64,000 bases of DNA from positions 1 to 64,000 of the forward strand of contig JARKPR010000035.1 of NCBI GenBank assembly GCA_029975165.1. Direction: 5' to 3'. The notes under the pieces were generated by a model. It worked only from the letters and a program-made list of their open reading frames with translations. It ran no database searches and was not told where the DNA came from. Shown here piece by piece: positions 34,896 through 43,425 of the stretch; positions within the stretch are counted from its first letter, which is position 1; each line of letters begins with the position of its first letter. The translations under genes and the position numbers were made by a program. The DNA is from Selenomonadales bacterium. Its GTDB lineage: Bacteria; Bacillota; Negativicutes; Sporomusales; UBA7701.

Positions 34896-35021
34896 GGCTG
34901 CACCTCGCATAGTGTTTTTTCTCAGGCTTATTGTAGCCGGCAGCCCCCTATTTATGCGGGGCGCCGACTAAAAACCCCCGGCGGGGCACACTATAACCAG
35001 CAAATCGTGGAGGTGTCGCCG

Positions 35022-36428
35022 ATGCTGATGAGTATGCTGCTGATGAAGATGATGGACCCCATGTTCGACGAGGCGACGGTCAAGATGCTGACCGAGGACT
35101 ACAAGGACAACCCCTTTCTGCTGGCGACAGTGGCCGAAAAATTGACCCCGCGGGGGATAATCGAAGCCGGTATCCGCGCCGAGCTGGGCACCGCGATCAG
35201 CCGGCCGCTCGGCAGCCCGGTGGTGCTGTCGCCGTGGAACAAAATCCTCCTGAGCCCCCGCCAGCTTTTCGAGCTGCCGACCCGCAGCACGCTGGAGATA
35301 AGCACGCGCACCGTCATCGGCCCGCGGGCCGCCAGGCCGCTGCTGCTCGACATCCCCATCCTCATCACCGGCATGTCCTACGGCGGCTCGCTCAGCCTGC
35401 GGATGAAGACGGCGCTGGCCAAGGGAGCGTCGCTGGCCGGGACGGCCACCAACACCGGCGAATCGGCGGTAACCGACGAAGAAAGGGGCAGCGCCAAGCT
35501 GCTCATCGGCCAGTACCACCGCGGCGGCTGGCTGAGCGGGTCCGAGCAGCTCGACCGGCTCGACGCCATCGAGATCCAGCTCGGCCAAGGCGCCTGGGGC
35601 GGGGCGGTCGAAGAGCCGATCGCGCACGACAGCATCGGCGAGCACCTGCGGCGGGCCTGGAGGCTCGAAAAGGGCCAGGATACGGCCATCAACGCCCGCA
35701 TGCCCGGCAAGGAAAACACCCGCGACATCGTCAAGATGGTCAACGCCATGAAGCAGCAGTATGATGTGCCGGTGGGGGTGAAGATTGCCGGCAGCGACTA
35801 CATCGAATACGAGCTGGCGGTCATCGCCCAGACCGACGCCGACTATATCGTCATCGACGGCTCGGAAGGCGGTACCTCAGCCGCTCCGCCCACCCTCGAA
35901 GACGACCTCGGCCTGCCGACCCTCCATTCGCTCGTGCGGGCGGTGGACTGGCTTATCGACAACGGCCTGCGGGAGCGCTTCTCCCTCATCATCGCCGGCG
36001 GCCTGGTCACGCCGGGCCACTTCCTCAAAGCCTTGGCCCTCGGCGCCGACGCCGTCTACATCGGCACCGTCGCCCTCATGGCCGCCCTACAGAGCCAGGT
36101 CGTCAAGGTGCTGCCGCAGGCGCCGCCCGCGCAGCTCGCCCTCTACGACGGCAAAATGAACGACAAGGTCGACATCGACAAAGCGGCCAAGCATCTGGCC
36201 AACTTCCTGCAATCCTGCGCCATCGAGATGAAGCTGGCCGTCCAGGCGGTCGGCAAGAACGCCCTCAGCGAACTGGCGCGCAGCGACCTGGTGACGGTCG
36301 ACAAAGACCTGGCCGAATTCGCCGGCATCCATTACGCCGGCAGCCCTCGCCGTGGAGAGCTGTCTGGGGAGCGCCCCGCCGGCCGGGAAGCGCCGGCGCG
36401 GGAGGCCGGCCAGCCGGCATGGCAATAG
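35022..36428 (+). CDS. FMN-binding glutamate-synthase-like protein
   Basis: The 468-residue protein matches the FMN/TIM-barrel domain of glutamate synthase (COG0069). ILITGMSYGGSLS, GTATNTGESAVTDEE, QLGQGAWGG, VKIAGSDYIEYE, IDGSEGGTSAAPP and AGGLVTPGHFLKALALGADAVYIGT occur in the expected order. Only one cysteine is present (LQSCAIEMK), so the [3Fe-4S] site of GltB is absent, and there is no glutaminase domain. It may be an oxidoreductase with another amino donor or substrate, such as the GlxD or MgsC groups. The ATG at 35022 has TGGAGGTGTCGCCG before it. A long tail rich in Arg, Pro and Gly follows residue 450. Confidence 0.85.
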   Translation: MLMSMLLMKMMDPMFDEATVKMLTEDYKDNPFLLATVAEKLTPRGIIEAGIRAELGTAISRPLGSPVVLSPWNKILLSPRQLFELPTRSTLEISTRTVIGPRAARPLLLDIPILITGMSYGGSLSLRMKTALAKGASLAGTATNTGESAVTDEERGSAKLLIGQYHRGGWLSGSEQLDRLDAIEIQLGQGAWGGAVEEPIAHDSIGEHLRRAWRLEKGQDTAINARMPGKENTRDIVKMVNAMKQQYDVPVGVKIAGSDYIEYELAVIAQTDADYIVIDGSEGGTSAAPPTLEDDLGLPTLHSLVRAVDWLIDNGLRERFSLIIAGGLVTPGHFLKALALGADAVYIGTVALMAALQSQVVKVLPQAPPAQLALYDGKMNDKVDIDKAAKHLANFLQSCAIEMKLAVQAVGKNALSELARSDLVTVDKDLAEFAGIHYAGSPRRGELSGERPAGREAPAREAGQPAWQ

Positions 36429-36438
36429 ACGGCACAAA

Positions 36439-36465
36439 AAAACCCGGGTGCATACCCGGGTTTTG
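36439..36465. terminator. Bidirectional terminator
   Basis: AAAACCCGGGT pairs with ACCCGGGTTTT around GCAT, with A and T runs on both flanks, between the convergent glutamate-synthase-like gene and corA. Confidence 0.9.
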
Positions 36466-36470
36466 TATCG

Positions 36471-37418
36471 CTACAGCAGGCCCTTGCGCCACAGGCCGAA
36501 GGCGCTGAGGCCGGTGGTGACGGCGATAATAATCGACACATACGCGAAACCGTTGTTTTCACCGAAGGGGACATCCACATTCATGCCCCAGAAGCTCGAG
36601 ATCATCGTCGGAATGGCCAGGATAATCGTCACCGAAGCCAAAAACTTGATGACCATATTCAGGTTATTGGAAATAATCGAGGTGAAGGCGCCCATCATGC
36701 CGCTCAGCACGTGGCCGTACATCTCGACCATCTCGATGGCCTGTTTATTCTCGATGATGACATCCTCCAGCAGATCCTCGTCTTCTTCGTACATAGTGAT
36801 GAGATGCTGGAGCTGCTGGTTGGAACGCAGCCGCAGCAGCTTTTCGAGCACGATGCCGTTGGAGCGCAACGAGGCGGTGAAATAGGTGAGGCCCTTCTGC
36901 AATTCGAGCAGCTGGAAAATCTCTTCGTTTTTCACCGACCGGCGTAGGTCGCGCTCGATCTCGTCGGTGCGGCGGTTAATCTGCTTGAGATATTTCAAGT
37001 ACAGGGTCGCCGATTTATAAAGAATCTGGAAGAGGAAGCGCGTCTTTTTGTAAGTCGAGAAGGCGCGCGGCCCCTCGGCGGCGAACTCCTCCAGCACCTG
37101 ATGCTTTTCCAGGCAAACCGTGATAAAATAGTCCTTGGTCAGCACGATGCCGAGCGGCAGGGTGTCGTAGCCGTCCTGGCCCCGCAGGATGGGGGCGTTG
37201 GTGATGACCAGGGCGAAGTTTTCCTCGATCTCTACCCGGGAACGTTCCTCTTCGTCCAGCGCCGCGCGCAGGGCGTCGGCCGGCACGCCGGTAAGCGCGG
37301 CTACCGCGGACAACTCTTCGGCGCCGGGGCTTGTCAGGCTCAGCCACGCGCCCTTTTCGACCGCCGCCAGGGAAAGTACGCGCAGCGCCTCGCAGTTCGT
37401 CTTATAAATGCGCAGCAT
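36471..37418 (-). CDS. corA: CorA family divalent cation channel
   Basis: A magnesium (or cobalt/nickel) channel subunit of 315 residues. Two C-terminal helices flank the signature FWGMNVDVPFGENN (about residues 275-288), where GMN is the selectivity filter. The last residues LWRKGLL form the usual basic tail. The N-terminal cytoplasmic domain is normal length. The start at 37418 has AAAGGAGGGAGCAGCC before it. No magnesium leader was recognised. Confidence 0.92.
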   Translation of the reverse strand: MLRIYKTNCEALRVLSLAAVEKGAWLSLTSPGAEELSAVAALTGVPADALRAALDEEERSRVEIEENFALVITNAPILRGQDGYDTLPLGIVLTKDYFITVCLEKHQVLEEFAAEGPRAFSTYKKTRFLFQILYKSATLYLKYLKQINRRTDEIERDLRRSVKNEEIFQLLELQKGLTYFTASLRSNGIVLEKLLRLRSNQQLQHLITMYEEDEDLLEDVIIENKQAIEMVEMYGHVLSGMMGAFTSIISNNLNMVIKFLASVTIILAIPTMISSFWGMNVDVPFGENNGFAYVSIIIAVTTGLSAFGLWRKGLL

Positions 37419-37698
37419 GGCTGCTCCCTCCTTTGCGTCGGGAAACACGCCAGCCTATCTTGCCGGACAACGGGCAAGAAAAGCGGATATTTCCCCGTAT
37501 TCTCTTGCTACAGACTGTATAAGATGTCTAGATGGGTCTATATCCATATTTCTCACCCGCCTTCCCCTGGGAGCCGTTTTTCTCTTAAACTATACCCCCG
37601 CGGCGGTGAGAAGTCAATACTGCGGCACCTTTATATTTTTTCCCGGCGCCGGCCTCTTTACAAGGAGCGCCGCGGCCAAAATTGCCAGCAGGCCTTTA
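37419..37698. other. Intergenic stretch without recognised genes
   Basis: Between corA and the tRNA-Ser promoter I see no conserved open frame or hairpin worth calling. It presumably holds the corA promoter. Confidence 0.5.
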
Positions 37699-37727
37699 TT
37701 GACACGGCAGGAGCCTTTTGTTATAAT
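37699..37727 (+). promoter_or_regulatory. Consensus sigma-70 promoter of the tRNA-Ser genes
   Basis: TTGACA (37699-37704), 17-base spacer, TATAAT (37722-37727). Both hexamers are perfect, as expected for stable RNA. Start would be near 37734. Confidence 0.9.
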
Positions 37728-37745
37728 ACAATATGTGCCGGACAC

Positions 37746-37833
37746 GGAGGGGTGTCCGAGTGGTTTATGGAGCTGGTCTTGAAAACCAGTGATCCCGCAA
37801 GGGACCGTGGGTTCGAATCCCACCCCCTCCGCC
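37746..37833 (+). tRNA. tRNA-Ser (anticodon TGA)
   Basis: GGAGGGG acceptor pairs with CCCCTCC. The anticodon stem CTGGT/ACCAG encloses CTTGAAA. A long variable arm (GATCCCGCAAGGGACC) identifies serine, and CCA is encoded. Confidence 0.96.
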
Positions 37834-37876
37834 ACGCGTATCTGGCGGCGGGATCATGTTTGGCATCGTTCGTCAC

Positions 37877-37967
37877 GGAGTGGTACTCAAGTGGCTGAAG
37901 AGGACGGTTTGCTAAATCGTTAGTAGGGGTAACCCTAGCGAGGGTTCAAATCCCTCCCACTCCGCCA
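37877..37967 (+). tRNA. tRNA-Ser (anticodon GCT)
   Basis: GGAGTGG acceptor pairs with CCACTCC. The anticodon loop TTGCTAA, the long variable arm TAGTAGGGGTAACCCTAGC and encoded CCA are present. It is co-transcribed with the preceding tRNA-Ser, and the accessory D-amino-acid region begins just downstream. Confidence 0.96.
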
Positions 37968-37980
37968 CACATAAGGCAGC

Positions 37981-38016
37981 AGGCTCTCACCCGGAAACGG
38001 GGCGAGAGCCTTTTTG
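37981..38016 (+). terminator. Terminator of the tRNA-Ser pair
   Basis: AGGCTCTC pairs with GAGAGCCT, with an inner CCG/CGG stem, followed by TTTTTGT. Confidence 0.9.
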
Positions 38017-38163
38017 TACGCCAGGTGGGATATTTAGGCGGGTAAAAATAAATGCAACCTTGAAGAGGCTGCTTCATTCGTTACAATTTTAGTAGTACCT
38101 TCCGCTTATATTGCCACCGTGCTAGGCATGAGGAGGGCAACTTTGGCGTTAGCCTGACGGAAG

Positions 38164-38247
38164 CCAATTTTGGATGAAACATTTGAGTGTGATTTTTACT
38201 TCCGTAGAGAGGGGACTATGTCCTTTTGTTTCCCGACCAGTTTAGAA
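38164..38247 (+). repeat. Dispersed repeat copy A, ahead of the D-amino-acid operon
   Basis: This 84-base segment aligns, with roughly three-quarters identity and only single-base gaps, to 52615-52702 upstream of tRNA-Sec. Shared blocks are CCAATTTT, GATGAAA, ATTTG, TTACTTCC, GAGGGGAC and TTTAGAA. A weak sigma-54-like relic (TTTCCATAAAAATGCA at 38270-38285) follows here, where copy B is followed by a perfect one. I see no gene in 38017-38485 apart from these signals. Confidence 0.75.
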
Positions 38248-38324
38248 TGTTCAAAATGGGCACTCATATTTCCATAAAAATGCAGGTTGCCAAAACGGCA
38301 TTTTTTAACAGACTGAAAGGCAAC

Positions 38325-38369
38325 TTGACAAAGCATACCGAGAGTAGTAAAATTTTGTATCATATACAA
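38325..38369 (+). promoter_or_regulatory. Sigma-70 promoter with overlapping operator-like palindrome
   Basis: TTGACA (38325-38330), 17 bases, TAAAAT (38348-38353). Overlapping the predicted start is the perfect inverted repeat TTGTAT-CAT-ATACAA (38355-38369), a form seen in GntR-type operators. It would drive the D-amino-acid operon but is followed at once by a terminator. Confidence 0.75.
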
Positions 38370-38377
38370 TAACAGGC

Positions 38378-38414
38378 AAAGAAGCCGTGTCAAGCACTTG
38401 ACAGGCTTCTTTTT
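38378..38414 (+). terminator. Terminator immediately downstream of the operon promoter
   Basis: AAAGAAGCC pairs with GGCTTCTTT and, above a single bulged G, TGTCAAG with CTTGACA, ending in TTTTTT. It begins about 18 bases after the predicted start and 70 bases before the first gene, so it may act as an attenuator. Confidence 0.85.
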
Positions 38415-38485
38415 TATTGGTCAAATGCCTGATTCTTGCGGTTGATCTTTCCGGAGACGACATTGGCAACGGAGGAGCGCTGGTA

Positions 38486-40069
38486 ATGTACGATGTAATC
38501 GTCGCGAACGGGGAAATTATTGACGGTAGCGGACGCGAAGCGTTTTGCGCCGACATAGGAGTAAAAAAAGGAAAAATTGTCGCAATAGGCCGACTTAATG
38601 AACAGGAAGCCTTGGACCGGATCGATGCGTCCGGATTGACCGTCTCGCCCGGGTTTATAGATATTCATTGCCATTCGGACGCACTCCTGTTCAAAACTCC
38701 GCACGATGTCGCCAAAATATTGCAGGGCGTTACGACGGAGATCATCGGTAACTGCGGTTTGTCGGCCGCTCCCGTGAACCCGGAGACATTGGAATTATTA
38801 AAGAAATACACGGCGGCGATTTTTGCCGAAGGCAATTTGGCCTGGGATTGGCACTCTACAGGGGAGTTTCTTGACCGCCTTGAAAAGACACAACCGCTCG
38901 GGAACGTCGTTTCCCTGGTCGGACATGGCACCGTCCGCATCGCCGTCATGGGCTTCGATAATCGCGACCCCAATGCCTCGGAATTGGCGCAAATGAAATA
39001 CCTGGTGAAGGAAGCCCTGAGCGAAGGCGCTTTCGGCTTGTCGAGCGGCTTGATTTATCCTCCCGGCGTGTTTAGCGCGACGCCGGAAATGGTGGAGCTA
39101 TGCCGCCCGGTCGCGGAAGTGGGCGGGCTCTATGCAACCCATATGCGCAATGAAGGGACGTGGTTGATCGAGTCTGTCGAGGAAACGATTCAGGTAAGCC
39201 AACAAACGGGAGTAGCCGTGGAAATATCGCACCACAAGGCCGCAGGGCGGGCGAACTGGGGCAAGGTCGACCGAAGCTTGGCAATGATGGCGCAGGCCCG
39301 CGACCGGGGCGTTGACATCCATTGCGACGTATATCCCTATATTGCCTCTAGCACTGTTCTGGGAGCGCTCCTGCCGCCGTGGGCCCAGGAGGGCGGCACC
39401 GGAGCAATGCTGCAGCGCCTGGCTGACCGCGCCTGCAGAAGGCGAATGACGACGGAATTTACGACAGGGCTCCCGGGGTGGGACCGTTTTGCCACGGGCG
39501 ACAACTGGGAGAGCATCGTTATCGCTTCCTGCGGCGTCAACCACGATTGGGAAGGGGAAACCATCGCTTCGCTGGCGGCGCGGCGTGGCCAGGAACCGGC
39601 GGAGGCCCTATTCGATATATTGCTGGCGGAAAACGGGGATGTTTTGATGATGGCTTTTGTGATGTGCGAGGCGGATGTGGCGACGGTGTTGCGCCATCCT
39701 TTGGCCATGGTGGGGTCGGACGCCATCCCCAGCGCCGGAAACCCCCACCCGCGGTTTTATGGGACCTTTCCCCGCATCCTGTGCAAATACGTGCGGGAGG
39801 AAAAAATATTGACACTGCCTGAGGCTATACGCAAAATGAGTGCCCTGCCGGCCCAAAAGCTCGGCTTGAAAGACCGGGGTCTGATACAGGTGGGCCTGGC
39901 TGCGGATATTGCCGTTTTTGACAAAATGTCCGTGACTGATAGGGCGAAATACGATGACCCTTGCCATTATGCGTCCGGGATGGACACGGTTATGGTCAAT
40001 GGCCGGGTTGCCGTGCGCAAAGGCCGGTTTACGGGCGAACTGGCCGGCCAAGTATTGCGTCGCGCGTGA
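38486..40069 (+). CDS. N-acyl-D-amino-acid deacylase 1
   Basis: A 527-residue amidohydrolase of the D-aminoacylase family, which releases free D-amino acids from N-acyl forms. The metal ligands appear in FIDIHCHSDALLF (HxH, about residues 61-73), the bridging Cys in IGNCG (about 97), and further His in VGHGTVR, ATHMRNEG and ISHHKAAG. The C-terminal MVGSDAIPS carries the catalytic Asp. The start at 38486 follows GGAGGAGCGCTGGTA. It is the first gene of an eleven-gene operon and one of three paralogues in it. Confidence 0.9.
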   Translation: MYDVIVANGEIIDGSGREAFCADIGVKKGKIVAIGRLNEQEALDRIDASGLTVSPGFIDIHCHSDALLFKTPHDVAKILQGVTTEIIGNCGLSAAPVNPETLELLKKYTAAIFAEGNLAWDWHSTGEFLDRLEKTQPLGNVVSLVGHGTVRIAVMGFDNRDPNASELAQMKYLVKEALSEGAFGLSSGLIYPPGVFSATPEMVELCRPVAEVGGLYATHMRNEGTWLIESVEETIQVSQQTGVAVEISHHKAAGRANWGKVDRSLAMMAQARDRGVDIHCDVYPYIASSTVLGALLPPWAQEGGTGAMLQRLADRACRRRMTTEFTTGLPGWDRFATGDNWESIVIASCGVNHDWEGETIASLAARRGQEPAEALFDILLAENGDVLMMAFVMCEADVATVLRHPLAMVGSDAIPSAGNPHPRFYGTFPRILCKYVREEKILTLPEAIRKMSALPAQKLGLKDRGLIQVGLAADIAVFDKMSVTDRAKYDDPCHYASGMDTVMVNGRVAVRKGRFTGELAGQVLRRA

Positions 40070-40191
40070 CGCCTCGCATTTGGACAAAAAGGGTGTACTT
40101 GGCGTAGCAAAGGCGCTTGCTGCAGACGGATCACGTCTTGCGGTAAGCGCTGTGTCATTTTTAGATGCTGGAAAACAAAGGGGATGCTATT

Positions 40192-41778
40192 ATGTACGAC
40201 ATTCTAGTCAGAAACGGTCATGTCATCGACGGTTGCGGCAATCCTTGGTACCGGGCCGATATCGGCATCGTAGGCGGCAAGGTGGCCCGGATAGGCAATC
40301 TGCAAGACGCCGCGGGGGCGGAAACGATCGATGCCGGCGGCCGGGCGGTAGCGCCGGGGTTTATCGACATTCACTGTCATTCCGATGTCTTGGCGCTTAA
40401 AGAACCAAGAGAGATCGGCAAAATTCTGCAGGGAGTCACGACAGAGGTAGTGGGCAATTGCGGCAGTTCGGTAATACCGGTCAATCCCCAGCGGTTGCCG
40501 CAGTACCTGAAACAGGCGTCGCCGACCTTCCGGGACAGTTCGGTGAAATGGGATTGGCAGAATGTCGGCGACTATCTGAATAGAATAGACGAGCACCGCA
40601 GTATCGGCAATGTGGCTACCTTGGTCGGGCATGGCATGCTGCGGATAGCCGCCATGGGCTTCGACGATCGCCAACCCACCGGCGAAGAGCTGCGCGAGAT
40701 GAAGGCACTGGCTGAACAAGCCATGGAGGAAGGGGCCTTCGGCTTATCCAGCGGCCTGATCTATCCGCCGGGGATCTTCAGCCAGGAAGCGGAAATGGTC
40801 GAATTATGCAAGACTGTGGCAGGCAAAGGGGGATTCTATGCCACCCATATCCGCAACGAGGGAGATTGCCTGCTGGAATCCGTCGCCGAAGCGATCCGGG
40901 TGGCGGAACAGGTGGGCATCCCCTTGCAGATAGCGCACCATAAGGCTGCCGGACGCCCGAACTGGGGAAAGCCCGAAAAAACGCTGGCCATGATGGAGGA
41001 GGCAAGACAACGCGGCCTGGATGTAACGTGCGATGCTTATCCGTACATCGCCGCCAACACCTCCCTGCGCACGCTGTTGCCGCCCTGGATGCACGACGGG
41101 GGTGTGGCAATGCTGCTGGCGCGGCTGCGCGATCCCGCCGTGCAGGCGCGGGTCCGGCGCGAAATCGCCGAGGGGCTGCCCGGGTGGGAGAACACGGCCC
41201 AGACATCGGGCTGGGGCGGCGTATTGCTGGCCTACTGCCCGGCGAATGCGGCCTATGAAGGGAAAACGCTTCAGGAGATCGCGGCTTTGGAGGGCGAGGA
41301 CCCGGTCGACGTTCTGTTCAGGATTGTCTTGTCGGAAAACGGGCTGGCGCTGATGAACACTTTTCTGATGACGGAAGACGATGTAAAAACAATTTTGCGC
41401 CATCCGCTGTCCATGGTCGGTTCCGATGCGATTCCCAGCACCGGTAAACCCCATCCGCGCTTTTACGGCACGTTTCCCCGCGTGTTGAGCAAATATGTCC
41501 GGGAAGAAAGGATCATGTCCCTCCAGGAAGGCGTGCGGAAAATGACTTCCCTGCCGGCGCAGAAACTGGGATTGCAGGACAGGGGCGTGCTGCGGGAAGG
41601 CGCGTGGGCGGACCTGGTCGTATTCGACCCCGCCCGTATCGCGGATAAGGCGACGTTTGCCGAACCGGCCCAATATCCGGAAGGGATTGAAAGTGTTCTT
41701 GTCAACGGCGTGACCGCCGTCAGGAGGGGACAGTATACAGGCAGCCTTAGCGGAAAAAGCCTGCGGCGCGGACGCTAG
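40192..41778 (+). CDS. N-acyl-D-amino-acid deacylase 2
   Basis: Close paralogue of the preceding gene (528 residues) with all motifs: FIDIHCHSD, VVGNCG, VGHGMLR, ATHIRNEG, IAHHKAAG and MVGSDAIPS. Long identical stretches such as EEGAFGLSSGLIYPPG show recent duplication, but substrate-pocket parts differ, so the two may act on different D-amino acids. The 122 bases between the two genes carry no recognisable gene. Start chosen at the ATG after AAAGGGGATGCTATT. Confidence 0.9.
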   Translation: MYDILVRNGHVIDGCGNPWYRADIGIVGGKVARIGNLQDAAGAETIDAGGRAVAPGFIDIHCHSDVLALKEPREIGKILQGVTTEVVGNCGSSVIPVNPQRLPQYLKQASPTFRDSSVKWDWQNVGDYLNRIDEHRSIGNVATLVGHGMLRIAAMGFDDRQPTGEELREMKALAEQAMEEGAFGLSSGLIYPPGIFSQEAEMVELCKTVAGKGGFYATHIRNEGDCLLESVAEAIRVAEQVGIPLQIAHHKAAGRPNWGKPEKTLAMMEEARQRGLDVTCDAYPYIAANTSLRTLLPPWMHDGGVAMLLARLRDPAVQARVRREIAEGLPGWENTAQTSGWGGVLLAYCPANAAYEGKTLQEIAALEGEDPVDVLFRIVLSENGLALMNTFLMTEDDVKTILRHPLSMVGSDAIPSTGKPHPRFYGTFPRVLSKYVREERIMSLQEGVRKMTSLPAQKLGLQDRGVLREGAWADLVVFDPARIADKATFAEPAQYPEGIESVLVNGVTAVRRGQYTGSLSGKSLRRGR

Positions 41779-41820
41779 GCTGGCTGTTGAGAAATAAAAA
41801 CAACAATGGGAGGTTTTGAA

Positions 41821-43386
41821 ATGACACGAAACAAGATCATGGTTTTCCTGACGGCGCTGATTCTCGTCTTCGCCGTCGGCTGCGGCAGTTCCCAGCCCCC
41901 GGCCTCCTCGGACGCCGGCAAAGGCGCCAAAAAAGACCTGAAAGTAGCGCTCACGGCAGCGCCGCCGACGGTCGACATGCACAAGACCACGGCCACCGTG
42001 ACCCAGCAGGTGGGCTGGCACATCTTTGAGTACCTGGTGACTTTGGATGCCAATTACAATGTAGTGCCGTCCCTGGCGGCAAAAATCGAGATCAGCCCTG
42101 ACGGGAAAACCTTTACCTTTCCCCTGCGCGAAGGCATCAAGTTTCATAACGGCAAAGACCTGACGGCGGACGATGTTGTGGCATCGCTGCTGCGCTGGCG
42201 AAAATACTCCACCATCGGGCGGGCCGTAGTAGCCCCGGCGACCATTACCGCCAAAGACAAAAATACCGTTGTCATCACGTTGCCCAAACCGTCCAGCGCG
42301 CTGCTGCCCGCCTTGGCCTATCCCTCCCAGGGCGCCGTTATCATGCCGAAAGAGATTATAGACGAAGCCGGAGACAACAATGTCAAAGAACTTATCGGCA
42401 CCGGCCCGTTCCAATTTGTCGAGTGGAAACAAAACCAATATATTCATGTGAAAAAATATGCCGGCTATAAGACGGCGCCGGGACCGACCAGCGGCCTGTC
42501 GGGGAAAAAGGAAGCCCTGGTGGAAAATATTTTCTTCTACCTCGTCCCCGATCCGGCAACCCGGGTGGCCGGCCTGCAGTCCGGCGAATACGACACGGCT
42601 GAAGGTTTGCCCACGGACAGCTATGAAACCCTGAAGAACGACCCCAACATCAAAGTATCGGTCAACAAGCCTTCAAGTTATATCTCGATGATCTTCAACA
42701 CCAAGAGCGGTTTATTCGCGGATGTCAAAAAACGTCAGGCCGTTAATGCGGCCATCGACTCCGAGTCGGTGATGAAAGCCGTGGCCGGAACGCCGGAATT
42801 CTACGAGCTCAATCACGGCCTGGTCTTCAAAGAGCAGATCTGGTATGTCGACAGCGGCAAGGAAAAATATAATCAAAAAAATCCTGAGTTGGCGAAAAAG
42901 CTGCTGGCCGAGGCCGGCTACAACGGCGAACCGGTCACCATCATCACCACGCGGGACTATGACTATATGTACAAAAGCGCGGTGGTGCTAAAAGACACTC
43001 TGGAGAAAATCGGCATGACGGTCAACCTCGAAGTGTACGACTGGCCGACGGTGCTCAGCAAGCGCGGCAACGACAAGCTGTGGAACGTCTTCATTACCGG
43101 CTTTTTGATCACCGTAGAACCGTCGCAGACCTTGTACCTGGATTCGCGGTTCAAATGGGCCGGTTGGTATAGCAATCCGCAGATGGACGCCTTACTGGAC
43201 GAAATGCGCGAGGCTCCCAATCTGGAGCAGGCCAAGAAGGTCTTCGAAAAAGTCCAGACGCTCTATTGGGACGAGGTGCCGGTCATTAAATTCGGCAACC
43301 TGCACCAGTTCTTCGCCGCCCGCAAGAACATAAAAGGCGCGCAGTATTTCTGCGACAAGCAGTTCTGGAATACCTCGGTCGAGTAG
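41821..43386 (+). CDS. Dipeptide/oligopeptide ABC transporter, substrate-binding lipoprotein
   Basis: The 521-residue protein is in the SBP_bac_5 family. The signal peptide ends in a lipobox (FAVGCGSS), so the mature protein is anchored to the membrane by its Cys at residue 20. After it come KVALTAAPPTVDMHKTT, the family sequence FPLREGIKFHNGKDLTADDVV (about residues 101-121) and the C-terminal lobe. Given its neighbours, N-acyl-D-amino acids or D-amino-acid-containing dipeptides are the likely cargo. That is inference from context. Confidence 0.9.
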   Translation: MTRNKIMVFLTALILVFAVGCGSSQPPASSDAGKGAKKDLKVALTAAPPTVDMHKTTATVTQQVGWHIFEYLVTLDANYNVVPSLAAKIEISPDGKTFTFPLREGIKFHNGKDLTADDVVASLLRWRKYSTIGRAVVAPATITAKDKNTVVITLPKPSSALLPALAYPSQGAVIMPKEIIDEAGDNNVKELIGTGPFQFVEWKQNQYIHVKKYAGYKTAPGPTSGLSGKKEALVENIFFYLVPDPATRVAGLQSGEYDTAEGLPTDSYETLKNDPNIKVSVNKPSSYISMIFNTKSGLFADVKKRQAVNAAIDSESVMKAVAGTPEFYELNHGLVFKEQIWYVDSGKEKYNQKNPELAKKLLAEAGYNGEPVTIITTRDYDYMYKSAVVLKDTLEKIGMTVNLEVYDWPTVLSKRGNDKLWNVFITGFLITVEPSQTLYLDSRFKWAGWYSNPQMDALLDEMREAPNLEQAKKVFEKVQTLYWDEVPVIKFGNLHQFFAARKNIKGAQYFCDKQFWNTSVE

Positions 43387-43425
43387 GAACCACAACGATA
43401 AGCGGTAAGGAGGTGACCCTGCTCG

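Noticed and set aside
40070-40191. Possible peptide remnant (GVLGVAKALAADG) between deacylase genes
   Set aside because: It is short, without a family match that I can defend, and may be chance in GC-rich DNA.
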